Shown: piece by piece, positions 9,175 through 18,390 of the stretch
Layout: each line of letters starts with the position of its first letter
How positions within the stretch are numbered: the first letter of the stretch is position 1
DNA from: Arsenicibacter rosenii
Lineage (GTDB): Bacteria > Bacteroidota > Bacteroidia > Cytophagales > Spirosomataceae
Length of the DNA stretch: 64,000 nt
Reading direction: 5' to 3'
NCBI RefSeq assembly: GCF_001870735.1
Contig: NZ_MORL01000002.1
Coordinates: 608,636 to 672,635 of the forward strand
Notes under the pieces: generated by a model
What the model saw: only the letters and a program-made list of their open reading frames with translations
Told to the model about the DNA's origin: nothing
Databases searched by the model: none
Translations under genes and position numbers: made by a program

Positions 9175-11079
9175 ATGTCGAAACAACGGATTCGCTGGAT
9201 TGTAGCGCTGATGGCGGTGGGCCTGCTTGGTTTAGTGGGGCTACAGTTATATTGGGTCAGGAGCGCCTACCGGTTGCAGCAGGAGCAATTTACCTATAAA
9301 GTTACGGATGCGCTGCAGGAAGTGGTCCGGACCCTCGAACGGCAGGAGATTTCGTATCTGGCCCGTCAGCGGATACGGGCACAGGAGCAGCAGCAGAAGC
9401 TGATCGCTATTTCTAAAAAAGACAGTCAGCCGGCTGCTCCCAAGGCAGAACCCAGGCAGTCTAAAGTACCTCGGGTACCCCGTGAGCCGGTACCCAACCG
9501 CATTAACGGGCAACTGGTACTCGATGATAATGGGAATATTGTACGTGGTATGTCACGGCTCGGGATCACTCCGTCGGACGCCTTGCATCCTGTGGATCAG
9601 ACATTAACGCCTGAACAGGAAGCGGTTGTCGAACACTTTTTACGGCGGCAGGAGATGCTGATGGCGACCGGCGACTGGCAGGCACAGCTCGAAGACCAGC
9701 GTCAGTTTGAGGAATGGGCCAGCGGAATACTGGCCGACCAGATAGCCCTGCTCAACCGGCAGCAACTGAAGCAGGATAGCCTGGCGAAACTGGCGCGGAG
9801 GCGGCAGGCTAAAGCGAAAACCGCTGAAGTGACATCGGCATCGGTGCTGACGGCCAGCACCCTCAAGGACACCGGCAACCGTATGTCGGAGCATTCACAG
9901 ATTGTTAAAGACGCCTTGAAAAGTCTCTTTTTGTCTGACCGGCCGATTGAAGAGCGCGTCGACCGCATGACGCTGGACACTCTGCTGCGGCAGGCACTCG
10001 AAGACCGGGGCATCCGTCTGCCGTTTGCCTATGGCGTAAAAACCAATCAGACCAGTAAACCGTCGTTTCTGTTTACGACCTTCGGGGGTAATCCGAAGTC
10101 ATTTGTCGAAAGTGGCTACAAAGCCGCCCTGTTTCCGAATAATTTTCTGGATTCGGGTAACTATGTGTACGTTTATTTCCCCGGTCAGGATGAGTTTATT
10201 CAGGAACAGATGACCTTCAACTTTGCCTCATCGGTGATTTTGATTCTGGTTATTCTGGGGTGCTTCTATATTGCGATCAATACGATCATGAAGCAGAAAA
10301 AACTGGCCGACATCAAGAACGACTTTATCAATAACATGACCCACGAGTTTAAAACGCCGATTTCGACGATTGCGCTGGCGGTTGAGATGGCGCAGGACCA
10401 GATGGCTGTGGGGCAGAGCGTAGGAGCACGGGGTTCGGGGGGGATGTATGGTGATGTTCCGGTCAATGACTACGGTAATCCGGGAACTGAATTCACGGGG
10501 CGGCTGTCGCGCTACATGAACATCATCCGTGAAGAAACCCGCCGGTTGGGATCACATGTGGAGAAAGTATTGCAGATGGCCATGCTCGACCGTGGTGAAA
10601 TTAAACTGAAAGTTACCCGGGTCAATATTCATGACATCATTGAGAAGTCGCTTAACAACATTGGCATTCAGATTGAACAGCGTGAAGGCGAAGTTGATCT
10701 GGATTTTGAGGCCGAAAATGAAGTGATTGACGCCGATGAAGTGCACCTGACCAACATTGTGTATAACCTGCTGGACAATGCTATCAAGTATTCGCCGGAG
10801 ACCCTGCACATTACGATCCGGACCCGCAGCCTGCCCGAAGGCGTATGTCTGACGATTGCTGATCGGGGAATCGGAATGACCAAAGAGCAGGTGAACCGCA
10901 TCTTTGAGACGTTTTATCGGGTGCCGACCGGCAACCTGCATGATGTAAAAGGCTTCGGACTCGGGCTGAGCTATGTTCAGAAAATGGTGGACGCCCACCA
11001 CGGCCGCATCCACGTTACCAGCGAACCCGGCCAGGGAAGTACATTTGACGTTATTATACCTTATAAAATGAATGAGTGA
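9175..11079 (+). CDS. Membrane sensor histidine kinase
   Basis: Sensor of a two-component system, 634 residues. One membrane helix at about 9-27 and another at about 343-366 bracket an outer sensor region of ~310 residues that is rich in Gln, Arg and Glu and partly coiled coil. The HisKA motif is NNMTHEFKTP with phosphoacceptor H390. ATPase boxes are NLLDNAIKYSP, DRGIGM and GFGLGLSYVQKMV. A Gly-rich insert of about 30 residues (410-442; GARGSGGMYGDVPVNDYGNP) interrupts the dimerisation helices, which is unusual. The response regulator gene follows after 80 bases containing a hairpin repeat, so the two are probably cotranscribed. The signal is unknown. Confidence 0.95.
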   Translation: MSKQRIRWIVALMAVGLLGLVGLQLYWVRSAYRLQQEQFTYKVTDALQEVVRTLERQEISYLARQRIRAQEQQQKLIAISKKDSQPAAPKAEPRQSKVPRVPREPVPNRINGQLVLDDNGNIVRGMSRLGITPSDALHPVDQTLTPEQEAVVEHFLRRQEMLMATGDWQAQLEDQRQFEEWASGILADQIALLNRQQLKQDSLAKLARRRQAKAKTAEVTSASVLTASTLKDTGNRMSEHSQIVKDALKSLFLSDRPIEERVDRMTLDTLLRQALEDRGIRLPFAYGVKTNQTSKPSFLFTTFGGNPKSFVESGYKAALFPNNFLDSGNYVYVYFPGQDEFIQEQMTFNFASSVILILVILGCFYIAINTIMKQKKLADIKNDFINNMTHEFKTPISTIALAVEMAQDQMAVGQSVGARGSGGMYGDVPVNDYGNPGTEFTGRLSRYMNIIREETRRLGSHVEKVLQMAMLDRGEIKLKVTRVNIHDIIEKSLNNIGIQIEQREGEVDLDFEAENEVIDADEVHLTNIVYNLLDNAIKYSPETLHITIRTRSLPEGVCLTIADRGIGMTKEQVNRIFETFYRVPTGNLHDVKGFGLGLSYVQKMVDAHHGRIHVTSEPGQGSTFDVIIPYKMNE

Positions 11080-11153
11080 TTGGGCGGTTGAGTGATTGAG
11101 CGAGGGAATAACAGCCCTTTCAGTCACTCAATCACTCAACGACTCAATCACCA
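11080..11153 (+). repeat. GATTGAGTG-type hairpin between kinase and regulator
   Basis: An imperfect long inverted repeat made of GAGTGATTGAG phrases fills the whole gap after the kinase stop codon. It belongs to the same family as 5025-5080. It lies inside a probable operon, so it may attenuate or stabilise mRNA rather than end it. Confidence 0.65.
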
Positions 11154-11159
11154 TTACCT

Positions 11160-11858
11160 ATGCCACAAATACTAGTTGTTGAGGATGACCCGAATCTGGG
11201 TCAGCTGCTTCAGGAATACCTGATCCTGAAGGGATTTGATACCGACCGCGCGACGGATGGAAATCAGGGGCTCGAGATGTTTACGAACGGGCAGTATGAT
11301 CTCTGTATTTTCGACGTGATGATGCCGAAGAAAGATGGTTTTTCGCTCGCCAAGGAGGTGCGGATGACCGGCCGCGATGTGCCGATTATCTTTCTGACAG
11401 CCAAATCAATGAAAGAAGATACCATTCAGGGATTTAAGCTCGGGGCTGATGATTACGTGACCAAACCGTTCAGTATGGAGGAACTGCTGCTGCGCATTCA
11501 GGCGATTTTGCGCCGGTATCAGCGGGGAGCGGCCGATGCCATCGAATCGACTACCTACCAGATCGGCACCTTTGTGTTTGACTATCCGCACCAGACGCTG
11601 TCCCGGCCCGACGGGGGCGGAAATCTGGCAAGCCAGAAACTAACCAGCAAGGAATCGGAGTTATTAAAGTTGTTTGCCCAGAACCTGAATCAGCCGTTAA
11701 GCCGTAGCTTTGCCCTGAAAATGGTTTGGGGCGATGACTCGTACTTCAATGCCCGCAGCATGGATGTATACGTGACCAAGCTCCGGAAGTACCTGCGTGA
11801 AGACGAATCGGTACAGCTGGTTAATGTGCACGGCGAGGGTTTCAAACTGATTGTGTGA
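11160..11858 (+). CDS. OmpR-family response regulator
   Basis: DNA-binding output of the two-component pair, 232 residues. The receiver domain (1-120) has the acidic pair E8-D9-D10, phosphoacceptor D52 in CIFDVMMPKKDG and the conserved lysine in FLTAKS. The C-terminal winged helix (about 130-232) has LTSKESELLKLFAQN and the recognition region RSMDVYVTKLRKYL. It follows its kinase on the same strand. Target genes are not evident. The hemB start lies 73 bases downstream and may be read through. Confidence 0.95.
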   Translation: MPQILVVEDDPNLGQLLQEYLILKGFDTDRATDGNQGLEMFTNGQYDLCIFDVMMPKKDGFSLAKEVRMTGRDVPIIFLTAKSMKEDTIQGFKLGADDYVTKPFSMEELLLRIQAILRRYQRGAADAIESTTYQIGTFVFDYPHQTLSRPDGGGNLASQKLTSKESELLKLFAQNLNQPLSRSFALKMVWGDDSYFNARSMDVYVTKLRKYLREDESVQLVNVHGEGFKLIV

Positions 11859-11931
11859 TTGTTGTAATGGCAGAGCGGCTGATCGGGATACGGGGCTAAT
11901 CATCCATTACAGCCTGTTAACGAAAAGACGG

Positions 11932-12909
11932 ATGAATATTATTCGAAGACCACGCCGGAACCGGCAGTCGGCAGCAATTCGGGACATGGTGCAGGAAACG
12001 CGCCTTTCGGTCCATGATTTTATTTACCCCATGTTTGTCATGGAGGGGGAGAACGTGCGCAGCGAGGTGGTGTCGATGCCCGGCGTTGCCCGTTTCTCCA
12101 AAGACTTGCTGCTCGATGAAATCGGTCAGTGTGTAGACCTTGGTCTGCGGACGTTTGCGCTGTTCCCGAATCTTCCGGAGAGCAGAAAAGATAAATACGC
12201 TACTGAAAGCCAGAACCCCGACGGGTTGTATCTGCAAACGGTACGCGCTATCAAAGACCGTTTCCCGGATGTGGTGGTGATGACTGACATTGCCATGGAT
12301 CCGTATAGCTCAGACGGGCACGACGGCATTGTGGAAAACGGTCAGATTCTGAATGACGAAACACTGGAGGTACTCGGTAAGATGGCCGTTGCGCAGGCGC
12401 AGGCCGGTGCCGACATCGTTGGGCCTTCTGACATGATGGATGGCCGTGTGGGTTACATCCGGCAGACACTCGACACACAAGGCTTCAAAAATGTATCGAT
12501 CATGGCCTATACGGCCAAGTATGCCAGTGCGTTCTACGGTCCGTTCCGCGATGCCCTTGACTCGGCCCCGCGCTTCGGCGACAAAAAAACGTACCAGATG
12601 AATCCTGCCAATAGCCGGGAAGCGTTGATTGAGGCTGACCTGGATCTGGCCGAAGGCGCTGACTTCCTGATGGTAAAGCCTGCCCTGGCGTACCTCGACA
12701 TCATCAAGCTGCTGAATGATCACTATCACCTGCCGATTGCGGCCTACAACGTCAGCGGCGAGTATGCCATGATCAAAGCGGCTGCCCAAAACGGCTGGCT
12801 CGACGGTGAACGCGCTATGATGGAGTCACTAATGGCCATGAAGCGCGCCGGTGCCAACGTCATTCTGACCTACTTTGCCAAGGAAGCGGCCGGGGTGTTG
12901 GGGGCGTAA
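11932..12909 (+). CDS. hemB: Porphobilinogen synthase (delta-aminolevulinate dehydratase)
   Basis: Condenses two 5-aminolevulinate molecules to porphobilinogen in haem synthesis. ATG 11932 gives a 325-residue protein of normal length; an earlier in-frame start overlaps the regulator gene and adds no family sequence. Active-site lysines are K196 (YTAKYASAFYGPF) and the Schiff-base K249 (FLMVKPALAYLD). The metal-site segment is TDIAMDPYSSDGHDG, with aspartates where zinc-type enzymes have a cysteine triad. This suggests a magnesium- or other metal-dependent, zinc-free type. It ends 129 bases from a convergent dehydrogenase gene. Confidence 0.97.
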   Translation: MNIIRRPRRNRQSAAIRDMVQETRLSVHDFIYPMFVMEGENVRSEVVSMPGVARFSKDLLLDEIGQCVDLGLRTFALFPNLPESRKDKYATESQNPDGLYLQTVRAIKDRFPDVVVMTDIAMDPYSSDGHDGIVENGQILNDETLEVLGKMAVAQAQAGADIVGPSDMMDGRVGYIRQTLDTQGFKNVSIMAYTAKYASAFYGPFRDALDSAPRFGDKKTYQMNPANSREALIEADLDLAEGADFLMVKPALAYLDIIKLLNDHYHLPIAAYNVSGEYAMIKAAAQNGWLDGERAMMESLMAMKRAGANVILTYFAKEAAGVLGA

Positions 12910-12947
12910 TATATTGGTGGTTCTGAGTTACTGATTTATATTCTGTG

Positions 12948-12990
12948 TGGTGGCAGGGTTGTTCTGAGAGGCAGGATAGCCCTGCCACCA
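12948..12990. repeat. GTGGTGGCA-type hairpin between hemB and the dehydrogenase
   Basis: TGGTGGCAGGG at 12948-12958 pairs exactly with 12980-12990 (11 bp, 21-base loop), followed by a T-rich stretch on the plus strand. It sits between convergent genes and could stop transcription from both sides. Related hairpins are at 33.2 and 48.0 kb. Confidence 0.65.
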
Positions 12991-13038
12991 TGTTTGTTTT
13001 GGGTGGTTCCCCTGATGCGGGTATGCTGAGACTGGTCA

Positions 13039-14307
13039 TCACAGCCGTCCGTGAATTACCTCCGGCGGCAGCACACCTTTCACGTCATACACCAAATGAC
13101 CTAGTTGCGGTAGCCTGGCCGAAAACTCAGGGCTCAGGAAGGGCTGGTGAGCAACGGCCAGCACCACGACATCATACATCATGTCTGTTGGCAAATCGGG
13201 GAGCAGGGTAATGGCATAGGTGCGTGCGACATCATCGGGGTGGGCAAGGGGGTCGTATACGTCGGTTTGAACACCGAACTCCTCTAGCTCCTTCACCACG
13301 TCGGGCACGCGCGAATTGCGGATGTCGGCCCAGTTTTCCTTGAAGGTAATGCCGAGCACCAGCGCCCGTGCCTGGTGCAGCGGCCGGTTGTGCCGGATCA
13401 GGAGTTTGACGATCTTATTGGCCACGACCACACCCATGTTGTCGTTGATGCGGCGGCCGGCCAGGATTACTTCCGGATGGTAGCCCAGCGACTCGGCTTT
13501 GTAGGTCAGGTAATATGGATCGACGCCGATGCAGTGACCACCCACCAGACCCGGCCGGAAGGGCAGAAAATTCCACTTGGTGTTGGCTGCTTCCAGGACG
13601 GTATGGGTGTCGAGGCCCATCCGGTCAAAAATCAGCGCCAGTTCGTTGACGAAGGCAATGTTGATGTCGCGCTGGCAGTTTTCGATGACCTTGGCTGCTT
13701 CGGCCACCCGGATTGAGGGCGCACGGTAGGTGCCTGCCGTGATCACCGATGCGTAGAGTTGATCCACTTTTTCGGCAATGGCCGGGGTAGAGCCAGACGT
13801 AACCTTGCGGATAGTGGTCAGGGTATGGTGTTTATCGCCCGGATTAATACGCTCAGGCGAATACCCGCAAAAGAAATCAATATTGAACTGAAGCCCCGAA
13901 ATAGCTTCCAGGACCGGTACGCAGTCTTCTTCTGTACATCCCGGATAAACCGTTGATTCATAGATGACAAGGTCTCCTTTTTTTAGAGCCCGTGCCACGG
14001 TTCGGGTGGCCGTCAGGATCGGGCGCAGGTCGGGCTGCCGGTGGCTGTCGATCGGAGAGGGGACCGTCACGATGAAGATGGTGCAGGCTGTCAGGTCGCC
14101 GGGATCACTGGTAAATGATAAGCCGTGGCTGGCGGTGAGTTCTTCGTCCGTAAAATCACCGTTCTGGTCCTGCTGCTGCTGCAGGGCGGCGATGCGGACA
14201 GGGTCGATATCGAACCCCAGTACACGGTAATAATGCCCGAACGCAACCGCTAGCGGCAGGCCTACATAGCCGAGGCCGAGAATGGCAATCTGAGGAGCAT
14301 GCTGCAT
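13039..14307 (-). CDS. Nucleotide sugar dehydrogenase (WbpA/TviB-like)
   Basis: Oxidises a UDP-N-acetylhexosamine (or UDP-glucose-type sugar) at C6 to the uronic acid for surface polysaccharide. The 422 residues show an N-terminal NAD-binding fold (ILGLGYVGLPLAVAF), a central domain with NCQRDINIAFVNELA, the catalytic cysteine C259 in GGHCIGVDPYYLTYKAE, and the C-terminal UDPGDH domain (LGITFKENWADIRNSRVPDV). The GHCIGVDPYYLTYKA pattern favours the UDP-HexNAc dehydrogenase group over UDP-glucose dehydrogenase. No glycan cluster surrounds it in this window: it is convergent with hemB and divergent from nuoK. Exact substrate is uncertain. Confidence 0.9.
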   Translation of the reverse strand: MQHAPQIAILGLGYVGLPLAVAFGHYYRVLGFDIDPVRIAALQQQQDQNGDFTDEELTASHGLSFTSDPGDLTACTIFIVTVPSPIDSHRQPDLRPILTATRTVARALKKGDLVIYESTVYPGCTEEDCVPVLEAISGLQFNIDFFCGYSPERINPGDKHHTLTTIRKVTSGSTPAIAEKVDQLYASVITAGTYRAPSIRVAEAAKVIENCQRDINIAFVNELALIFDRMGLDTHTVLEAANTKWNFLPFRPGLVGGHCIGVDPYYLTYKAESLGYHPEVILAGRRINDNMGVVVANKIVKLLIRHNRPLHQARALVLGITFKENWADIRNSRVPDVVKELEEFGVQTDVYDPLAHPDDVARTYAITLLPDLPTDMMYDVVVLAVAHQPFLSPEFSARLPQLGHLVYDVKGVLPPEVIHGRL

Positions 14308-14369
14308 CTGGTAATCCGGAAATGAGTCCGCCGCCTTTCAGAAAAAAGCACGGACAGGCGTCGAAAATG

Positions 14370-14377
14370 CAAAGGTA
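14370..14377 (-). promoter_or_regulatory. Possible -7 element for the dehydrogenase gene
   Basis: Minus strand TACCTTTG matches TAnnTTTG about 60 bases upstream of the start. No well-spaced -33 TTG is seen. Confidence 0.4.
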
Positions 14378-14454
14378 AAGCCAATCTGAACAAGCATAAT
14401 CCGGAATAAATTCCGAATGTTGATGAATAAGGCCGCTGACAAACTGCAAATCCG

Positions 14455-14485
14455 TTTGAGTAAGCCCAATTTATCTATAACTTTG
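14455..14485 (+). promoter_or_regulatory. Strong Bacteroidota-type promoter for nuoKLMN
   Basis: TTTG at 14455-14458, exactly 19 bases, then TAACTTTG at 14478-14485. This matches the full -33/-7 consensus. Transcription would start around 14492, about 20 bases before the nuoK ATG. Confidence 0.8.
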
Positions 14486-14511
14486 CCGCATCTTTTATCA
14501 ACCGGCTTAAT

Positions 14512-14856
14512 ATGCAGCCCACGCAGCAAGTATCAATACCGGAACTTATTCAGCAAGTACCGCTCAACTATTATCTGATTGTTAGCACAGCGCTATTTGT
14601 CATCGGAATCATCGGCGTACTGACCCGGCGTAACGCCATTATTATCTTCATGTCGATTGAGCTTATGCTCAATGCCGTCAATCTGCTGTTAATTGCCTTC
14701 TCATCGTATCGATCCGATTCGGCGGGGCAAGTGTTCGTATTTTTCATCATGGCTGTGGCCGCTGCCGAAGTTGCGGTCGGGTTGGCCATCATTGTGATGA
14801 TCTATCGGAATATCCGCTCGATTGATGTCGGATTGCTGAATAAACTCAAATGGTAA
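14512..14856 (+). CDS. nuoK: NADH-quinone oxidoreductase subunit K
   Basis: Small membrane subunit of respiratory complex I that forms part of the proton path. Three membrane helices are visible in 114 residues, slightly longer than usual because of an N-terminal extension ([15 protein letters not shown]). Conserved glutamates are present in [13 protein letters not shown] and [12 protein letters not shown] consensus promoter lies just upstream, so K, L, M and N form a unit without nuoA-J. The gap to nuoL is 90 bases. Confidence 0.96.
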   Translation: MQPTQQVSIPELIQQVPLNYYLIVSTALFVIGIIGVLTRRNAIIIFMSIELMLNAVNLLLIAFSSYRSDSAGQVFVFFIMAVAAAEVAVGLAIIVMIYRNIRSIDVGLLNKLKW

Positions 14857-14946
14857 AACTGGTTTAGGGGCCTTCCCGGGCAAGGGTCGCTGGCCGATCT
14901 GTGCCGGGAGAATGTTCCGCAAACGTCAAACGTTGAATTCAAGTAC

Positions 14947-16848
14947 ATGCAGACAGACCTACTCTGTAGTTTAATTCCGCTGTTCCCACTCATTGGTTTT
15001 GCCATCAACGGCCTGGGCTTCCGCAAGGTACCCGCAAGCCTGGTGGGACCCATCAGCTCGGCAGCCGCGCTCGCTTCATTCGCCGTATCGCTGATGCTTT
15101 TCAGCGGATTTAGCGGCCAACCTGTTAAAGCCACCCTATTCGACTGGATCAGTGTCGGTAGTTTACACATCAACTTCTCGTTTCAGATCGATCAGCTTTC
15201 GCTGCTGATGCTGCTGATTGTGACGGGTGTGGGTTCACTGATTCATATTTATTCCATTGGCTACATGAAGCACGATGAAGGCTTCGGCAAGTTCATGGCG
15301 TTCCTGAACCTGTTCCTATTCTTCATGTTGCTGCTGGTGACGGGCTCCAACTACGTCATCATGTTCATTGGCTGGGAAGGGGTAGGGTTATGTTCGTACC
15401 TGCTCATTGGCTTCTGGAACAAAAACGTCAACTATAACAACGCTGCCCGCAAAGCCTTCGTCATGAACCGTATCGGTGACCTTGGTTTTCTGCTGGGCAT
15501 CTTTTTGTTAATCACCACGTTCGGTTCGGTTGAGTATACCGATATTTTCGAACAGGCGACCCGTTTCGCGGTGGGTGACAAAATGATTCTGGCCATTACC
15601 CTGCTGCTGTTTGTGGGGGCGATGGGGAAATCGGCGCAGATTCCGCTCTATACCTGGCTGCCCGATGCGATGGCCGGTCCGACTCCGGTGTCGGCCCTGA
15701 TCCACGCGGCAACAATGGTGACGGCGGGGATCTACATGATCGTCCGTTCGAACGTATTGTATACCTTGTCGCCGGTAACGCTTGAGGTAATCGGCGTCAT
15801 TGCCATTGCCACGGCCATCCTGGCGGCGTCGATCGGTCTGTTGCAGAACGATATCAAGAAAGTGCTGGCTTACTCAACGGTTTCGCAGCTGGGTTATATG
15901 TTCCTTGGCCTGAGTGTAGCGGCTTACTCATCGGGTATGTTCCATGTGATTACGCATGCCTTCTTCAAAGCCCTGTTGTTCCTCGGTGCCGGTAGTGTGA
16001 TCCACGCCATGTCCGACGAACAGGATATCCGCAACATGGGTGGCCTGCGCAAACACCTGCCCCTTACGTTTATCACCTTCCTGCTGGGTACGATTGCTAT
16101 TGCCGGTATTCCGCCGTTCGCCGGTTTCTTCTCGAAAGACGAAATTCTGGCGCATGTATTCCTGCACAATAAAGCCCTGTGGGGACTGGGTCTGGTTGGT
16201 TCAGCTATGACCTCATTCTACATGTTCCGGTTATTGTTCCTGACGTTCTTCGGTGAGTTCCGCGGGACGGAAGCGCAGCGCCACCACCTTCACGAGTCAC
16301 CGGCAACAATGACCCTGCCGCTGATTGTGCTGGCCGTATTGTCAGTTGCCGGCGGTTTGCTGAACCTGCCGGGCGGTGGCTGGCTGAGCCATTTTATGGA
16401 GCCCCTGTTTGCCGGTTCGGCACAGGTGAGCCCGGAGGCATTCGGCCACGAAATTGATCACAGTACCGAGTATATGCTGATGGGTATTTCAACGGCGGTA
16501 GCCATTGGATCGGCCATTGCTGCCTATGTGGTTTACATCAGCCGCCATGCGGTTCCGGCACCGGAGTCAGCCGAACGGTCAGGCATCGCGAAACTGGTCT
16601 ACAACAAGTATTTTGTTGACGAACTGTACGAAATCGCCATTGTTCGTCCGATCCGTGCGCTGGGCGATGCCCTGTATAACTTCGGTGAATTTATCATCGA
16701 CGGGATTGTAAACGGAGTCGCCTGGATCGTTCGGGCTGCTTCGGCTCAGCTGCGCCTGCTGCAGTCGGGTTCAATCGGGTTCTATGTATTTGCGATGGTC
16801 TTCAGCATTGCTGTCATCGTGATTGTTCGGTTCTTTGTTCGGTTCTAA
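14947..16848 (+). CDS. nuoL: NADH-quinone oxidoreductase subunit L
   Basis: Largest antiporter-like, proton-pumping membrane subunit of complex I, 633 residues with about 16 helices. The family core IMFIGWEGVGLCSYLLIGFW and the lysine helix regions (KSAQIPLYTWLPDAMAGPTPVSALIHAATMV) are present, though written here only as landmarks. The C-terminus carries the long amphipathic arm region and a final membrane helix (FAMVFSIAVIVIVRFF). It is followed by nuoM after 67 bases on the same strand. Confidence 0.97.
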   Translation: MQTDLLCSLIPLFPLIGFAINGLGFRKVPASLVGPISSAAALASFAVSLMLFSGFSGQPVKATLFDWISVGSLHINFSFQIDQLSLLMLLIVTGVGSLIHIYSIGYMKHDEGFGKFMAFLNLFLFFMLLLVTGSNYVIMFIGWEGVGLCSYLLIGFWNKNVNYNNAARKAFVMNRIGDLGFLLGIFLLITTFGSVEYTDIFEQATRFAVGDKMILAITLLLFVGAMGKSAQIPLYTWLPDAMAGPTPVSALIHAATMVTAGIYMIVRSNVLYTLSPVTLEVIGVIAIATAILAASIGLLQNDIKKVLAYSTVSQLGYMFLGLSVAAYSSGMFHVITHAFFKALLFLGAGSVIHAMSDEQDIRNMGGLRKHLPLTFITFLLGTIAIAGIPPFAGFFSKDEILAHVFLHNKALWGLGLVGSAMTSFYMFRLLFLTFFGEFRGTEAQRHHLHESPATMTLPLIVLAVLSVAGGLLNLPGGGWLSHFMEPLFAGSAQVSPEAFGHEIDHSTEYMLMGISTAVAIGSAIAAYVVYISRHAVPAPESAERSGIAKLVYNKYFVDELYEIAIVRPIRALGDALYNFGEFIIDGIVNGVAWIVRAASAQLRLLQSGSIGFYVFAMVFSIAVIVIVRFFVRF

Positions 16849-16915
16849 AAGGAGGTTATGGCCGGTACTCCTGCGTGATGGGAGCTGGCGGTCATAGAGA
16901 GGAAACTTAACCTAT

Positions 16916-18379
16916 ATGCTTACGCTTTCACTTATACTACTACCGGTTGTAGCGGCCACGTTGCTACTGCTGATCAAGAGCCCGGCGGTCAAAACGCTTG
17001 CCCTGGGAGCAGCCCTGGTTGAGCTGGCATTAGCAGCCTATGCCTTTGCTACGTTCAAGGCCGACGCGCAGATGCAGTTTGAATTTGATTACCCTTGGAT
17101 CGCCGGTGCCGGTATCCGCTTCAGCGGCGGTATCGATGGTATCAGCGTGTTGCTGGTGCTGCTGACAGGCTTGCTGACACCTTTAATTACCCTATCGGCG
17201 TTCGGCCGGGAGTATGACCGTCCGTCGACGTTTTATTCGCTGATCCTGTACATGCAGGCCGCATTGATGGGCGTATTTACGGCCCGTGACGCATTCCTGT
17301 TCTACCTGTTTTTCGAAGCAGCCCTGATCCCGGTGTACTTCCTGGCAGCGATGTGGGGCGGCGAAAAGCGGATTGCCGTTACCTTCAAGTTCTTTATTTA
17401 TACCATCTTCGGTAGTTTGTTCATGCTGGTGGCACTGGTGTATCTGTATTACCAGACCGGCGTACCGGGTAAGCCGGGCGTTCACTCGTCGGCCATTGTA
17501 GACTTCTACAACCTCAACCTGACACCGGCAGCGCAAGGCTGGGTGTTCTGGGCATTCTTTATTGCGTTTGCCATTAAAATGCCGGTGTTTCCGTTCCATA
17601 CCTGGCAGCCCGATACATACGTAGAGTCGCCGACACCGGCAACGATGCTGCTGTCGGGTATCATGCTGAAAATGGGGGTTTACGGCCTGATCCGTTTCCT
17701 GCTGCCGATTGTACCGGCAGGACTGGAGACATGGGGTTTACTGGCCACCACCTTATCCGTTACCGGTATTGTCTACGGCTCAATCATCGCCATCCGCCAG
17801 CGCGACATGAAACGCCTGATTGCCTATTCTTCATTTGCCCACGTTGGCCTGATGGCGGCGGGGGTATTCTCGCAGACGGCAAACGGGTTGCAGGGAGCGC
17901 TGATCCAGATGCTGGCACACGGCATCAACGTAGTGGGTCTTTTCTTTGTTGCCGAAATCATCTTCGGCCGTACCAACAGCCGGTTCCTCGATCAGCTGGG
18001 TGGAATTACGCGTACAACACCTAAACTGACCGTTTACTTCATGATTCTGCTGCTTGGCTCGGTGGCCCTGCCATTGACCAACGGTTTTGTGGGTGAGTTT
18101 CTGTTACTAAACGGCGTTTTTGCCTATAACAACTGGTTAGGTGCTGTGGCAGGCTTAACCATCATTCTGGGTGCTGTTTACATGCTGCGGATGTTCCAGA
18201 AGTCAATGTTCGGACCAACATCGGCGCGTACGGAAACATTTGACGATTTAAGCGGTGCCGAAAGCTGGGTACTGTTACCGCTGGCCGTAATGGTTTTCTG
18301 GATCGGGATCTATCCGAACTCGTTCCTGAAAGTGACAGAACCTGCTGTACTGAATTTGTTGCAATACGTTGTAAAATAA
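16916..18379 (+). CDS. nuoM: NADH-quinone oxidoreductase subunit M
   Basis: Antiporter-like proton-pumping subunit of complex I, 487 residues with about 14 helices. Landmarks are FYLFFEAALIPVYFLAAMWGG, containing the conserved glutamate, and FPFHTWQPDTYVESPTPATM, the motif just before the discontinuous helix. It lies between nuoL and nuoN, with only 11 bases separating it from nuoN. Length and order are typical. Confidence 0.97.
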   Translation: MLTLSLILLPVVAATLLLLIKSPAVKTLALGAALVELALAAYAFATFKADAQMQFEFDYPWIAGAGIRFSGGIDGISVLLVLLTGLLTPLITLSAFGREYDRPSTFYSLILYMQAALMGVFTARDAFLFYLFFEAALIPVYFLAAMWGGEKRIAVTFKFFIYTIFGSLFMLVALVYLYYQTGVPGKPGVHSSAIVDFYNLNLTPAAQGWVFWAFFIAFAIKMPVFPFHTWQPDTYVESPTPATMLLSGIMLKMGVYGLIRFLLPIVPAGLETWGLLATTLSVTGIVYGSIIAIRQRDMKRLIAYSSFAHVGLMAAGVFSQTANGLQGALIQMLAHGINVVGLFFVAEIIFGRTNSRFLDQLGGITRTTPKLTVYFMILLLGSVALPLTNGFVGEFLLLNGVFAYNNWLGAVAGLTIILGAVYMLRMFQKSMFGPTSARTETFDDLSGAESWVLLPLAVMVFWIGIYPNSFLKVTEPAVLNLLQYVVK

Positions 18380-18390
18380 CGACTAAAGAA

